Numbered from the stretch's first letter, positions 16,362 to 25,881 are shown. The stretch: DNA of 64,000 nucleotides from Salegentibacter sp. (GCA_017795085.1 CP051246.1:1366514-1430513); one strand, 5' to 3'. The notes: generated by a model from the sequence alone, not told the origin. Numbers and translations are program-made.

Positions 16362-16471
16362 TTGTTATTTTTAGTGTAATGCACCATTGCATTCATTTGA
16401 AAATAACAAATATTATCACAAGAATATTATCAAAACTACATTGATTAACAGATGGTTATAGAGTTTTTTGA

Positions 16472-17305
16472 GCAATAACTTCGGATAACGATTTACTTTG
16501 GATAAGAGAAGTTATCACAACTCGTGATAAATATTCTGAAGATATTGATTTGGTGGTTATAAAAGAGGAGGGGGAAACCGATAATTCCTTAAAGCGAAAA
16601 CTCAAAAAAGTCACTGGTGTACTGGAACCTGTGATGACTGTTATTCCCGAACATCCTTTAGAAAACAAACGAGGCAAAATTAGAAAAGTGGTTTATGGGT
16701 ATGATAAAGTAGGCGTGGAGGGTGCATTTGGCCAGATACGGGATCATATTGTAGTAGAAGCTTCAAGTCTTGGGAGATCCCATCCATCGGAAATAGTCAG
16801 TGTCCATTCCCTGATTGCGGCTTTTATTGCCACGACTAATAATGTAGACCTTATCAATGCGTATCACCTTGAACCTTTTAAGGTTACGGTATTAAGTATA
16901 GAACGTACATTTTGTGAGAAAATAATAAGCCTGATAAGGTTTTCCTATACCGAAGACCCTCTGGAAGATTTAAAAGATAAGGTTCGCCATACTTACGATT
17001 TGCATCAACTTTTACAACAAGATAAAATTTCTTCGTTTTTGAAATCTGATGTTTTTGAAAAAATGTTGCTGCAAGTGGGGAAAGACGATGATAAGGCTAT
17101 CCCCAATGACAAGGAGTGGTTATTAAAACATCCATCCCAGTCCTTGTTCTTTAGCCAAACAGAAATGGTTTGGAAATCCCTGGGCAAAACCTATTCTGGT
17201 TCATTTAGGGAGCTGCTAACCGGAGATCTTCCTGAAGAGGGGAAGGTATTAAAATCCATGATGAGGATTTCCGTAAGGCTAAAGGAAGTGAAATGGGAAA
17301 TTTAA
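16472..17305 (+). pseudogene. AbiEii/AbiGii-type nucleotidyltransferase toxin, N-terminally degenerate
   Basis: The frame 16472-17305 reads DLLWIREVI, then TRDKYSEDIDLVVIKEE, with the catalytic acidic pair in SEDIDL. The segment that should hold the GGTSLSK-type motif between these two parts is missing, and no start codon precedes the frame before a stop at 16469. The C-terminal half (ERTFCEKIISLIRFSY, HTYDLHQLLQ) is typical of AbiEii-like proteins. No AbiEi-type antitoxin gene is next to it. I read it as a remnant damaged by an internal deletion, probably linked to insertion of the RIT-like element. Confidence 0.7.
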
Positions 17306-17368
17306 AACTACCTCCGTTCAAACAAGCCAACAACTAGTTAATATTTAAATTAACAACCTATGTGCTAA

Positions 17369-17625
17369 TCCGGTAACCCAATTACCCTGCAAGAGACCCC
17401 GCAAGTCACCCCGCATGTTCAGGATCTATTAAATGTAATTAATGGTGAAGATAGCAGAAGTGAGTTTCAATACCATTAAGGACTTTCCGATAGAGAAAAA
17501 TTTAGAAAAATTTATTTGCAACCTGCCCTTGCCGAAGGATTGAAATGACCATTCCCGAGAAGCCACAAAGTAGTAAACAGGGTTATAGGCTGACTGTCAG
17601 GGGTGCAAAAGCCACAAAAATTTAA
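17369..17625 (+). pseudogene. Remnant C-terminus of an ATP-binding/Fic-type (winged-helix) protein
   Basis: The region encodes ETPQVTPHVQDLLNVI, a stop, then in another frame GLSDREKFRKIYLQPALAEGL and, after a small deletion, IEMTIPEKPQSSKQGYRLTV. The TPQVTPQV linker and this winged-helix ending are characteristic of AlbA-type ATP-binding and Fic proteins. At least one stop and one frameshift show it is decayed. Together with the AbiEii-like fragment it marks an old accessory region beside the tra operon. Confidence 0.55.
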
Positions 17626-17654
17626 AATTTTAAAGTCGGAATTTTTCAATATTA

Positions 17655-18488
17655 TCAATTAGGATCATTAATAAACCGATGGGAAATCTTTAATTTCAAA
17701 TTCCGTTCTCCGTCTTTTTCATTAAGCTCTAATATCGCCCTCCTTTCTTTAGACAAGGAAAATTTTGGCAGTACATAAACCATTCTTACAGTTTGATTTT
17801 TTTCAATCTTGGCCGGCACATTGTATTTAAAAACCGGATCCTGGTATAAACGCTGCAGGGATTTCTTCTTTCCCTTTTTGCGCATTTCAATGGCCAATTT
17901 TAAAAAGTTAAGATCATAATCCAGGCTGGATCTATTCTCAATTTCGATCACAAAATAGAGCTGCTTCTTATTAAAAACAATATTCTCAACACTTAAAATA
18001 ATACCCGTCTTGCGTTTTTTTATGCGGCCTATGCGTTGCTTTTTACTCAGCAGGTAGCTGCAGAATCTGCGGTAATGATCTTCCTTCTTGTTTAAGTTCT
18101 TTTGCGGTTTTTTGTCCCTAACTGAATCCTTGACAACTGGCTTTTCCTTTCCGATACTTTGCGCTTCAGGGATAAAATAGTTCAGCCTGGAAAGTTGTTC
18201 TTTATACTTCAAAATATAGGAGAAGACAGCTCCATCGGCTCCGATAACCAATAAGTTACTTTCCTTGCCGGGTTTGGCCTGCAGGAGCCCAAAGTGCTGC
18301 TGCTTATCCCGGTTATAGGTAAAAACAAAATGCGCTGCTCCAGTAAGCCCCTGGCTAATCGCTTCGGGAAAAAATAGCGCAACATTTTTATGATCGTTGG
18401 CGTAGATAGTGTCCAGTTTTTCCTGGGTTTGTGCACTGGTGAAAATAAAAACCAGTAGAGCAGCCTTGGTTAAAATATACTTTTTCAT
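17655..18488 (-). CDS. traN: Conjugative transposon protein TraN
   Basis: 277 aa with an N-terminal signal peptide (MKKYILTKAALLVFIFTSAQ). The order behind TraM and the DUF4138-like layout identify it as TraN, an envelope protein of the Bacteroidota type IV secretion system. Beta-rich domain in the first 120 residues, a basic linker, then a second beta domain (TGIILSVENIVFNKKQLYFVIEIENRS). It is the last surviving gene of the tra operon. TraO and later genes are missing and are replaced by unrelated remnants. Confidence 0.75.
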   Translation of the reverse strand: MKKYILTKAALLVFIFTSAQTQEKLDTIYANDHKNVALFFPEAISQGLTGAAHFVFTYNRDKQQHFGLLQAKPGKESNLLVIGADGAVFSYILKYKEQLSRLNYFIPEAQSIGKEKPVVKDSVRDKKPQKNLNKKEDHYRRFCSYLLSKKQRIGRIKKRKTGIILSVENIVFNKKQLYFVIEIENRSSLDYDLNFLKLAIEMRKKGKKKSLQRLYQDPVFKYNVPAKIEKNQTVRMVYVLPKFSLSKERRAILELNEKDGERNLKLKISHRFINDPN

Positions 18489-18498
18489 AATGATTGTT

Positions 18499-19485
18499 TT
18501 ATTGGTTAGCCATTCCCCAGTTTGATTCAGGTCTGCTGGCTTTGAGAATTAATCTGTAATTATTTAGAATGGTCACTTTTACATTGCGGTTATTTCGGCG
18601 AAATACTTTGCTTATCCCGCTGACCTGTGGCACGCTTGGAATATTAATATCACCGATTACATCATCGAGAACTTCCGTGGTTACTTCGGCCCGGAAATTA
18701 TTCTCGATATAAATGCCTTCACTGCCATCTTCCAGATCAAAAGCTTTAAGGCTGGTGGAATGCTTATTGATATTTTCAATCTCAATTAGGACACGATTGG
18801 GTTGAAAACTAACAAAGCCAAAAATCGGAGTGTTTTTAGGAATATGTTTATCACCGATCCTCGCAGATTGTGCAAGCCGCATCCGAAGCCTGGAATTGGT
18901 TTTGACTACCTGGGTGCCATCTACCACCACTTTAATTTCCTTATCGGTAGTTCCTGTGATTTCAGTTTCAGGTTTTTTAGGAGCAGAAGCAAAGAATAAT
19001 TGATGCTCCAATCCCATTTCTTTGGCCTCGATTTTTCGGGCTTCCCTGGCTTCCGCAGTATCTACTTTCGATGCCCTTTGAATTGGGGATGGCCTGTTAT
19101 GCTCCGGTGGACTGGTTTTAGGGGGTTGGGTAAGGTTTGCAATTTGCGCTTGCCGGGCTTTTCCCAGCTCGTAGATACTGTCGATCTTGCGTTTTTTCTC
19201 TTTTTCCATAAGCTCGGTGTCGAAATAGCCTAAAGAATCCAAGAATTTTTCATCATAAATACTTGGCGCATTTTTCTCCCGAACTTCTTTGATGTTGTCA
19301 ATGGCCTTCAGTTTGGAATCGTAGGTGTCCTGGCTTTCCTCTGCAAGGGCTGGTACCTGGGTTTGCCTGAGGTTTTCTTGTTGCTCCTTATCGCCCCCGG
19401 TGATCATTAAGGTATAGGTGATAAGGAATACCACAATGACCACCAGCACACTGATAAATACGATTTTATTTTTCTTTATTTTCAT
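18499..19485 (-). CDS. traM: Conjugative transposon protein TraM
   Basis: 328 aa. A membrane anchor at residues 8-28 is followed by a Pro/Lys/Glu-rich linker and a C-terminal beta domain beginning near residue 195 (RLRMRLAQSARIGDKHIPKNTPIFGFVSF), the hallmark of TraM, a VirB10-like channel component. It lies 10 bases upstream of traN and 12 bases after traK. The usual small traL gene between traK and traM is absent. Confidence 0.8.
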   Translation of the reverse strand: MKIKKNKIVFISVLVVIVVFLITYTLMITGGDKEQQENLRQTQVPALAEESQDTYDSKLKAIDNIKEVREKNAPSIYDEKFLDSLGYFDTELMEKEKKRKIDSIYELGKARQAQIANLTQPPKTSPPEHNRPSPIQRASKVDTAEAREARKIEAKEMGLEHQLFFASAPKKPETEITGTTDKEIKVVVDGTQVVKTNSRLRMRLAQSARIGDKHIPKNTPIFGFVSFQPNRVLIEIENINKHSTSLKAFDLEDGSEGIYIENNFRAEVTTEVLDDVIGDINIPSVPQVSGISKVFRRNNRNVKVTILNNYRLILKASRPESNWGMANQ

Positions 19486-19497
19486 TGGGTTGTTGTT

Positions 19498-20112
19498 TTA
19501 ATCTTCCGGGGAAATTTTTCTTAGACTGTTTTCAAAATAATCTGTGATAAGCAGCCCGTGTGGATTATGCGGGAAATGCCGGTCCACGATAAGCAGTTTT
19601 CCCGTGGTAACCAGCTCATAGGTATCGGCAATACTGCCCCGGTTGATCTCGAATACCACGGTAGTTCTAAAATGATAGGAGCCATCCCTTTCTTCAAGCT
19701 GCGTATCGATCGTTAATACTTTCTGAACCAGGGAATACTGTAATAAGCGGTTATAAACCCCTTCTGCTTTTTTTTGCCTGTAGAGGTTGTCCACCGAACT
19801 ATTGCCCAGCCATAATGCTTTTTCCAGGTTTTTCTCATAATTGCTGACATCGATATTATAGAAGTAGGTGTGGAATAGTTCCAAATGAGCAAGGGCTTCC
19901 ACCTGAAAGTTTTCTTTTTGGGTCACTAGTTTTAAGGGAATGATGCTCCCATCGGTATTAATGGCAAAGGCGCTGTTTAGTGCCTTGTTCCTGGTGGAGA
20001 TGGCCATCCAAATGGCAAAGGCACTGCAGCCCATCGAGCAAAGCACTACCACTAGTACGATAAAGCGGTTGAGTTTTAGAACCGAGTAAATGTTTTGATA
20101 TGGTGTTTTCAT
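19498..20112 (-). CDS. traK: Conjugative transposon protein TraK
   Basis: 204 aa. One transmembrane helix near residues 16-36 and a periplasmic domain resembling VirB8/TrbF, including a central segment KALWLGNSSVDNLYRQK and a C-terminal TYELVTTGKLLIVDR. VirB8-like proteins nucleate assembly of the secretion channel. It sits between traJ and traM as in CTnDOT-type elements. Confidence 0.8.
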   Translation of the reverse strand: MKTPYQNIYSVLKLNRFIVLVVVLCSMGCSAFAIWMAISTRNKALNSAFAINTDGSIIPLKLVTQKENFQVEALAHLELFHTYFYNIDVSNYEKNLEKALWLGNSSVDNLYRQKKAEGVYNRLLQYSLVQKVLTIDTQLEERDGSYHFRTTVVFEINRGSIADTYELVTTGKLLIVDRHFPHNPHGLLITDYFENSLRKISPED

Positions 20113-20192
20113 TTTTGAACTATTTTATTAATAATTAAATTGGTTATATCGAAACTTATTAAGGGAGCCATTTTAAAAGCCATTTATGGGCC

Positions 20193-21038
20193 TTAAGTGC
20201 TGAATAGTCTTAGGGTAAATGAAATGGCCCGTCGGTAGAGTTTGAATTTTAAAAACACGATAAATACTATGGAACCCAGTTCTACCACCGGGGCGAAAAA
20301 ACCGCTCCCGTAGTCGGTACCGAACAGGTTTTCCCAGAAATTGGTGTTGATTTCTGTATAAAGGGCATTGATAAATACATTGACCAGGAAGAATGCCGGG
20401 ACGAGCATATATACTGCCGCATACAACCTAAAAAAACCATAGGCCATCGAGCGAAACTTTTCAAATACGGCCAGGCTTAACACCAAGGGAAAAAAGGCCT
20501 GCATAATTCCAAGCAGGAAGTACCGCTCCGCAAGGAATAATGGATAGATGAACAGATCCAGGATCCATAAGAACAGGCTGATTAAGAAAGCAAAGGTTTT
20601 AAAGCCGTATAGCGGCGTGACCAGGGCCTCATAGAGTAGAGCCATAGCTCTACGCATCGCCCCCATAGGAGAGACATCTTCCGCTATGGGGATCTCCTGC
20701 ATTTGCAGGGGCAATAGGGCAGGGGCGGTATTGCGGTACTGGTTTTCAATGGCCACAAGAATGTTGTCAAAGAATCCCAGAATTTGTGTTGAAAAAATAA
20801 CCAGCAGAACCACCGCAAAATTTTTCGCCAGCTCTCCGGGGGAAAGCCCCCAGGTATAGCCCTGCCTATCGGCTACGCCTTCATTATATTTTTTAAGGAT
20901 GTTGACCAGAAAGAATAGTACCGCCAGGGTTTTCATACCGACAATGGTATAGCGGGAAAATTCGCTCTCCTGGATGGTCTGGAAAACGCTGTCGATATAT
21001 TCGACACCTACGGCCAATATGATTGCCCCTTCCATCAT
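20193..21038 (-). CDS. traJ: Conjugative transposon protein TraJ
   Basis: 281 aa, polytopic inner-membrane protein with about six hydrophobic spans. Position and topology correspond to TraJ, the VirB6-like component that forms part of the inner-membrane channel. The segment GVADRQGYTWGLSPGELAKNFAVVLL is a recognisable family feature. Its start overlaps the traI stop by one base. A gap of 80 bases separates it from traK. Confidence 0.8.
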   Translation of the reverse strand: MMEGAIILAVGVEYIDSVFQTIQESEFSRYTIVGMKTLAVLFFLVNILKKYNEGVADRQGYTWGLSPGELAKNFAVVLLVIFSTQILGFFDNILVAIENQYRNTAPALLPLQMQEIPIAEDVSPMGAMRRAMALLYEALVTPLYGFKTFAFLISLFLWILDLFIYPLFLAERYFLLGIMQAFFPLVLSLAVFEKFRSMAYGFFRLYAAVYMLVPAFFLVNVFINALYTEINTNFWENLFGTDYGSGFFAPVVELGSIVFIVFLKFKLYRRAISFTLRLFST

Positions 21039-21619
21039 TAAAAGCCTGTTTCCCGGTTATTGATCCTGTCCTGCATTTGCCGAAAAGAAATGATCTCGCG
21101 GTAACGCTTGGTCTTTAGCCGCACATCGGTAACCATTTCCTTAGACTCAAGTTCTTTTTGCTTTAAAACTTCGGCCCGCTCGGCATCACTCATCTTTAAA
21201 TGACCGCTCGATAAAATCTCATCGATAAAGCTTGCAGTTTCCAGGGAGTTGTCCACCACGGCACTGAAGGATTCGGTCACCCGGCTTATTTCGTCGGGTT
21301 TGATATAAGGGGAATTCAAGATATCCCGGAGGTCGTCCTGCATCACCGCGATAAGCCGTTGATTATTTCGAGCGATCTCGCGCACAGCTTTTAAATCCTG
21401 AACCACGCTACTTACCTTTTCAATATTTTCCTTTTGGGCTTTTAAAAAATTAACGGTCTTGACCAGGTTGGCAGTTTGCTTGGCCGATTCCACCAGGGAT
21501 TTGACCAGGCTGACAAAGTTCGTATTATCATACACCGGCATCCCCTGGCAGGCAGCGCCTGCAGGCAAGCATAATGCTAAAGCCAATGTGAGTATCCAGG
21601 TTTTGTGTTTGTGTTTCAT
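21038..21619 (-). CDS. traI: Conjugative transposon protein TraI (DUF4141-like)
   Basis: 193 aa from the ATG at 21619, which gives a clean signal peptide (KTWILTLALALCLPAGAACQG). A longer frame would overlap traG. The mature protein is mostly coiled-coil helices (KSLVESAKQTANLVKTVNFLKAQKE), typical of the VirB5-like TraI/DUF4141 family. Exported and likely a minor pilus or periplasmic component. Coupled to traJ. Confidence 0.75.
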   Translation of the reverse strand: MKHKHKTWILTLALALCLPAGAACQGMPVYDNTNFVSLVKSLVESAKQTANLVKTVNFLKAQKENIEKVSSVVQDLKAVREIARNNQRLIAVMQDDLRDILNSPYIKPDEISRVTESFSAVVDNSLETASFIDEILSSGHLKMSDAERAEVLKQKELESKEMVTDVRLKTKRYREIISFRQMQDRINNRETGF

Positions 21620-21647
21620 AACAAAGTGTTTTAAGTATTTATGCGCT

Positions 21648-24050
21648 TCAGGTCTTCCCAATGAATTCCTTGATAGCCTTTTCCATATTTTTGGTCTCAT
21701 TATAAATGGCCATTATCGCCTCGTTTTCGGTGCCGTCGGTCAGATAAGCAGCGTAGACTTCAGGGGGTACTTCAAGGCGGAAAATGTTGCTCTCTTTTCC
21801 GATCTTAATGAAGATCTCGGTGTACTTGCGTTTTCCGGTTAAGTTATTCCTAATGGACTTTAACTGGTTGAGATCATGACTGGAGAGATTAAGACGCCGG
21901 GCCAGTTCCCCGTAACCTTTTTCATTGTTCAGGCTGTAGACCACCTGGGTGTTTTCAAGGATGCTCGATGAAGTAGTATTATTAGGGAGTTGGTTTATGG
22001 ATTGCAGGATGATCCCAATGGCCCCGTTCTGTTTTCGGATCGCCTGGTAATAGAACTCCACGCTTTCCAGCACATTTTCAAATTTGAGCTGTTTGGCAAA
22101 TTCGTCAAAGAGGATGATCCCTTTTTCTGCCCGGTTCTTCCAGATAGTCCGCTGGATGGCCGACTTGATGAGTTTAAGCATCACTGAGAGGATCTCCTTG
22201 TTGTCCTTGACTTCATCAAGTTCAAAAACAATCAGGCGTTTGTCTTCGATCTTATAAGTTTGGTCCTGGCTAACTTCGAATAGAAAACTATATAGACCAT
22301 CGCCGACATACTCCGAGAGCACGTGCAAAAAACGGGTAATATTGAAGTAGTCGGGATGGATTTTAAGGGTGTCCAGCAGCTGATCTTTTCGCTGCTCGAT
22401 AAAACCGTAAAAACTATCTAAGGAATGGTTTCCCGTGGTGTTTTGGTAATAGTAATTTAGAATCTTTTTTATAGCTACGGATTGTGCTTTGGTCACCTTG
22501 TCATCTGAAGCAATGAGTTCCAATAGAAATACTGAAAGATCTTCCAGCCGCTCCGGGCTTATATCCTCGGGATTGGATATATAAAAAGGATTGATGCCTA
22601 AGCTCTTGCCACTCTCGTAGCGTAAAACGGTGTATTTTTCAGGATAGAGCTTTGCGAACTTGGTATAAGAACCTCCAAGGTCGATAATCACCAGGCGCAG
22701 CCCGTTTTCAAAATACTGGCGCAGGATATTATTGGCCAAAAATGATTTCCCTTCCCCGGTAGGGGCGAAGATGGCAAAGTTCCGCGCCTTGATGCGTTTC
22801 TTTCCCTCATCCCAAACATCTTTGAGCACCGGGATGTTATGCTCGCGGTCATTAAAAATGATGCCGGTAGGGTCCGATTTATAATTGGTGTTATTGATAA
22901 AAAGGCACAGGGCATGTTTTAAATCGGTCACGTAAAGATCTTCATCCGAAAAATTGGAAGAGTGGCAGCAGTAGCTGTTTAGCAGATAATTCTTTCGTTC
23001 TTCTCCCCGTGGGGCGTAAGGGATAATGTCCAATTCCTTGAACTCAGCTTTAATTTTAGAGGCAATGCCTTCCAAATTACGAGGGTCACGATCCCAAAAG
23101 ACGACATTGAGGTGGCCTCGGATGATCCGGGCATTATCATCACCGTTTATCTTTTCCAGGATATCCTGGATCTTTTCAAGCACGACTTTGTTTTGAGAGC
23201 CGAAATTGGCACTCTTGCCAAGCTCTTCTACTTTTTTATCCAGTAACTTGCGCCATTTGTGTTTATCATCCAGGTAGAGTACCTGGTTGACAATGTGGTT
23301 CTCGTTTAAGGTAAGCCCCAGCCCATCAATAAACCCCTGGTGAAATACAAAATCATCCGATGTAAATTTCTCATTGGTCTTGCTCGACTGAACCCTTTCG
23401 CCAAAGCACAGTTCGCTGTTGATGGCCAGGGCGTCAAAATAATTGTCCCCGGTTTGAATATGTTGTCTTTCCAGCAAAATATCGGTGTCAAAATCTTCAT
23501 TAAAACCATTGAAGTATTCCGTAGTGAGACCGGTAATTTCTTCTTTACTTAAGGCATCAATAGCAATCTTTCGGCTGTTGGCTATAAAGGACACACAATC
23601 GTTTACCGAGCCGATAAAGCTTTTAAGATTGGCATCCATTTTCCTGACGATGCCCCTGGAGGTTTTTCGAAAGGGGTTTACGTATTTTGAGTTGTTTAGG
23701 GTTTTATTACCGGTAAGACAAAAGAATAATAAGCAGCGATGGGCCATATACTCCCGATTTTTAAAATAATCGCGAGTTGCCTTTTCCAAAAAGGTGTGAT
23801 TAGGAAGCCCATCTGCAGTAAATGCTTTTTTCTGGTAAATATCCTGTTTATGGACTACCGTGCCCACCGGTAAGGATTTGAGCGCCTGGAACCAGGTGGC
23901 ATGCAGATCGTCAAAATCTTTTTCCGATAAAGAATAAATTTCAGGTAGTTCGAGCTGGTAACATAACACCACATTGCCATTGCCGGCAAAAATGATATTA
24001 TCCCGGATATCGGCAATCGGCCAGTGGGAGGAAAGCTTAATCTTTTTCAT
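21648..24050 (-). CDS. traG: Conjugation ATPase TraG (VirB4-like)
   Basis: 800 aa, full length. The N-terminal domain is VirB4-like and the C-terminal half is a P-loop ATPase with Walker A FAPTGEGKSF near residue 435 and Walker B GIILFDEFAKQL near residue 645, followed by a Q-rich sensor segment (ILQSINQL). It energises assembly of the conjugation channel at the inner membrane. It overlaps traF by 14 bases. The intact frame indicates no decay in this part of the operon. Confidence 0.92.
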   Translation of the reverse strand: MKKIKLSSHWPIADIRDNIIFAGNGNVVLCYQLELPEIYSLSEKDFDDLHATWFQALKSLPVGTVVHKQDIYQKKAFTADGLPNHTFLEKATRDYFKNREYMAHRCLLFFCLTGNKTLNNSKYVNPFRKTSRGIVRKMDANLKSFIGSVNDCVSFIANSRKIAIDALSKEEITGLTTEYFNGFNEDFDTDILLERQHIQTGDNYFDALAINSELCFGERVQSSKTNEKFTSDDFVFHQGFIDGLGLTLNENHIVNQVLYLDDKHKWRKLLDKKVEELGKSANFGSQNKVVLEKIQDILEKINGDDNARIIRGHLNVVFWDRDPRNLEGIASKIKAEFKELDIIPYAPRGEERKNYLLNSYCCHSSNFSDEDLYVTDLKHALCLFINNTNYKSDPTGIIFNDREHNIPVLKDVWDEGKKRIKARNFAIFAPTGEGKSFLANNILRQYFENGLRLVIIDLGGSYTKFAKLYPEKYTVLRYESGKSLGINPFYISNPEDISPERLEDLSVFLLELIASDDKVTKAQSVAIKKILNYYYQNTTGNHSLDSFYGFIEQRKDQLLDTLKIHPDYFNITRFLHVLSEYVGDGLYSFLFEVSQDQTYKIEDKRLIVFELDEVKDNKEILSVMLKLIKSAIQRTIWKNRAEKGIILFDEFAKQLKFENVLESVEFYYQAIRKQNGAIGIILQSINQLPNNTTSSSILENTQVVYSLNNEKGYGELARRLNLSSHDLNQLKSIRNNLTGKRKYTEIFIKIGKESNIFRLEVPPEVYAAYLTDGTENEAIMAIYNETKNMEKAIKEFIGKT

Positions 24051-24321
24051 AATTGATACCTGAATCTTTTTTGTTAGTAATGATTTTTGGAAAGCCGGAA
24101 CTCATTTGTAGAAATTCCAGGAGCCTGCTGATTCGGTTAAGCCCCATATATAAAGAAGCATTAAAAAGTAGGACACTAATAATCACCCCCAGGCTGAAGG
24201 AAAAAATAGCGACCAATAGGGATGCGATAACCGAAAGCATCATCAGGGCGAATAGGGGAAGGGAAAGCCCAAAGATGACGGCACCCTTCCGAATGTTCTT
24301 ATAGGGAATATATTTTTTCAT
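24037..24321 (-). CDS. traF: Conjugative transposon protein TraF (DUF4133)
   Basis: 94 aa with two transmembrane helices and a basic N-terminus (YIPYKNIRKGAVIFGLS). Size, topology and place between traE and traG identify the VirB3-like TraF. Overlaps traG by 14 bases. Confidence 0.8.
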   Translation of the reverse strand: MKKYIPYKNIRKGAVIFGLSLPLFALMMLSVIASLLVAIFSFSLGVIISVLLFNASLYMGLNRISRLLEFLQMSSGFPKIITNKKDSGINYEKD

Positions 24322-24363
24322 AAGATTTCATTTATGATTTCCAAATGTCGCTTAGCGGCCGAC

Positions 24364-24651
24364 TTAAACTACAATGGTGATCAAATAGGTGAAGATGCCT
24401 ACCACGGCACCTGCGATAAGTACAAAGACAAGGACACGGGTAATTCCTTTTTTGAGATCGGAGTTTTCCCCGAAAAAATGACCGGCGTTAAATAGGAAGC
24501 CGACCAAAAAAATGACCCCAAGGATTATTGGAAATATATTCCTTATAGTATCGGAAATATCGGCCACGGAATCTTCGATCCCACCGATTTGTGCAAAAAG
24601 TGACGTGGAAAGCAACGAGAAGAATGTTGCCAGAGCGATAGGTTTTTTCAT
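24364..24651 (-). CDS. traE: Conjugative transposon protein TraE (DUF4134)
   Basis: 95 aa. N-terminal signal-like helix (PIALATFFSLLSTSLFAQ), then IGGIEDSVADISDTIRNIFP and two further hydrophobic helices. This is the VirB2-like TraE/DUF4134 protein, a likely pilin. It is now the first gene of the tra operon; traA-D, a relaxase and a coupling protein are not found upstream. Confidence 0.8.
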   Translation of the reverse strand: MKKPIALATFFSLLSTSLFAQIGGIEDSVADISDTIRNIFPIILGVIFLVGFLFNAGHFFGENSDLKKGITRVLVFVLIAGAVVGIFTYLITIVV

Positions 24652-25058
24652 AACGAAGGATTTTAAAATTTTTGATTCGATTTCGTTATGAGAAAATTAG
24701 GGATTTATTGATTTAAAAAACTGAAAATCAATATATTGTGAATAAAATATTATTTATATTTTATTGTTTTTCAATGCTTTTATTTAGCATTAAATCTTAT
24801 GGGGTTTTGGAAGAGGGTTGTTGATAAGTTGAAAGGTAGAAAATATAGGGAGGGTTAAAAACGTCAATTTTGAGAGTTGGCTTTAAAAAAATAAAAGATA
24901 CAGAGGAGTTTAGGCAGGCTGTCTACAAATCAAGTAATAGTATATAATTCGAAAAAATAATGAAAATGTACTACAGGCTGGCCCTTATAACTAGCCATGA
25001 GGGGGCTAGTTCCAATCTCCCAATCCAGCCCCCTCATGATAAGTTTTACAATAGCGCG
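24652..25058. other. Intergenic DNA between traE and dapB
   Basis: No gene seen. The traE-proximal part is extremely AT-rich and presumably holds the tra promoter. A 12-bp stem CATGAGGGGGCT / AGCCCCCTCATG with a 19-base loop (24996-25038) follows the dapB stop and may end that operon, although no T run follows on the minus strand. Confidence 0.5.
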
Positions 25059-25871
25059 TTATAAATTAAAGTCCATAATACTATCCAGTCCACGTTTTAG
25101 ACCTTTAAAATCATTTACTTTTTCAATGGCCAGAATCCCTCCTTTCACGTATGGATCGGCACTTGCACCGGAATCGTGCCGAATGGAAAGTCTTTCGTCT
25201 TTTAGCCCAAAAATGGATTCTATTGAGATTACGTGCCCTGGTAGTCGAACGGAATGAACATGAACGCCATCTATCCGAGCGCCCCTACTTTCTTTTTCTC
25301 CTCTAAAATTATCATCAGAAACATGCTGTTTTGGCTCCTGTACCTTAGATAAGCTATGGGCTAGTTGCCTTGCCGTACCACTCGGTGCATCGACCTTATC
25401 TTGGTGAGCGTAATCTATGATTTCATAATTGGGAATGTACTTAGCTGCAATTTGAGAAAATTTTTGAAGTAAAACCACAGTGATGGCGAAGTTACCTACA
25501 GCCAGTACGGAGGCATCATTATCAACAGCCGTCTTTTCAATTTCCTGATAATCTTCATTATCCAATCCAGAAGTGCCTATAACTACATTAATATTGTTTT
25601 TCAAGGCGGTAACAATGTTATGTTTGGCTATGTCTGGTTTGGTATACTCGACAAGGACATCAATCTCCAACGCTTTTATCGCTTCTTCTATTTTAGAAAA
25701 AATGGGGATTTCATTTTCTGTACCCAGGTTTAATACCTTGGTAAGGTCTTCTCCCCCTTTACTGGAAGAAAGCCCTCCCACCAGTTCTAAATTATCTTTT
25801 TCAAATACCCCTTTACTTAATGCAGATCCTGCCCAACCTGTGGCCCCTGCAATAAAAACTCTTTTTTTCAT
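25059..25871 (-). CDS. dapB: DapB-like 4-hydroxy-tetrahydrodipicolinate reductase (atypical copy)
   Basis: 270 aa from the ATG at 25871; a GTG two codons upstream is less likely. N-terminal NAD(P)-binding motif FIAGATGWAGSAL, the GTSG segment (VVIGTSGLD) and the substrate-binding DKVDAPSGTA, followed by HVHSVRLPGHV, are DapB landmarks. DapB reduces HTPA in the lysine/diaminopimelate pathway. The protein is longer than the usual Bacteroidota DapB and sits in a mobile region behind marR and an acyltransferase-like gene, so it is probably an acquired second copy with a special role. Confidence 0.75.
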   Translation of the reverse strand: MKKRVFIAGATGWAGSALSKGVFEKDNLELVGGLSSSKGGEDLTKVLNLGTENEIPIFSKIEEAIKALEIDVLVEYTKPDIAKHNIVTALKNNINVVIGTSGLDNEDYQEIEKTAVDNDASVLAVGNFAITVVLLQKFSQIAAKYIPNYEIIDYAHQDKVDAPSGTARQLAHSLSKVQEPKQHVSDDNFRGEKESRGARIDGVHVHSVRLPGHVISIESIFGLKDERLSIRHDSGASADPYVKGGILAIEKVNDFKGLKRGLDSIMDFNL

Positions 25872-25881
25872 AATCACTGCT

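Larger units (their letters stand above)
14356..16410 (-). mobile_element. Partial RIT-like element 3 (opposite orientation)
   Basis: It contains a complete RitA-like gene and a truncated RitB-like gene on the minus strand, related in sequence and in junction structure to element 1. A third recombinase is absent. Outside the RitA-like start is a perfect 11-bp inverted repeat (16361-16371 / 16400-16410) that may be part of its end. I could not define the outer boundary precisely; it lies before the AbiEii-like remnant. Confidence 0.55.

Noticed and set aside
16472..17305. Functional toxin-antitoxin system
   Set aside because: The toxin-like frame lacks its N-terminal motif and start, and no antitoxin gene is adjacent.
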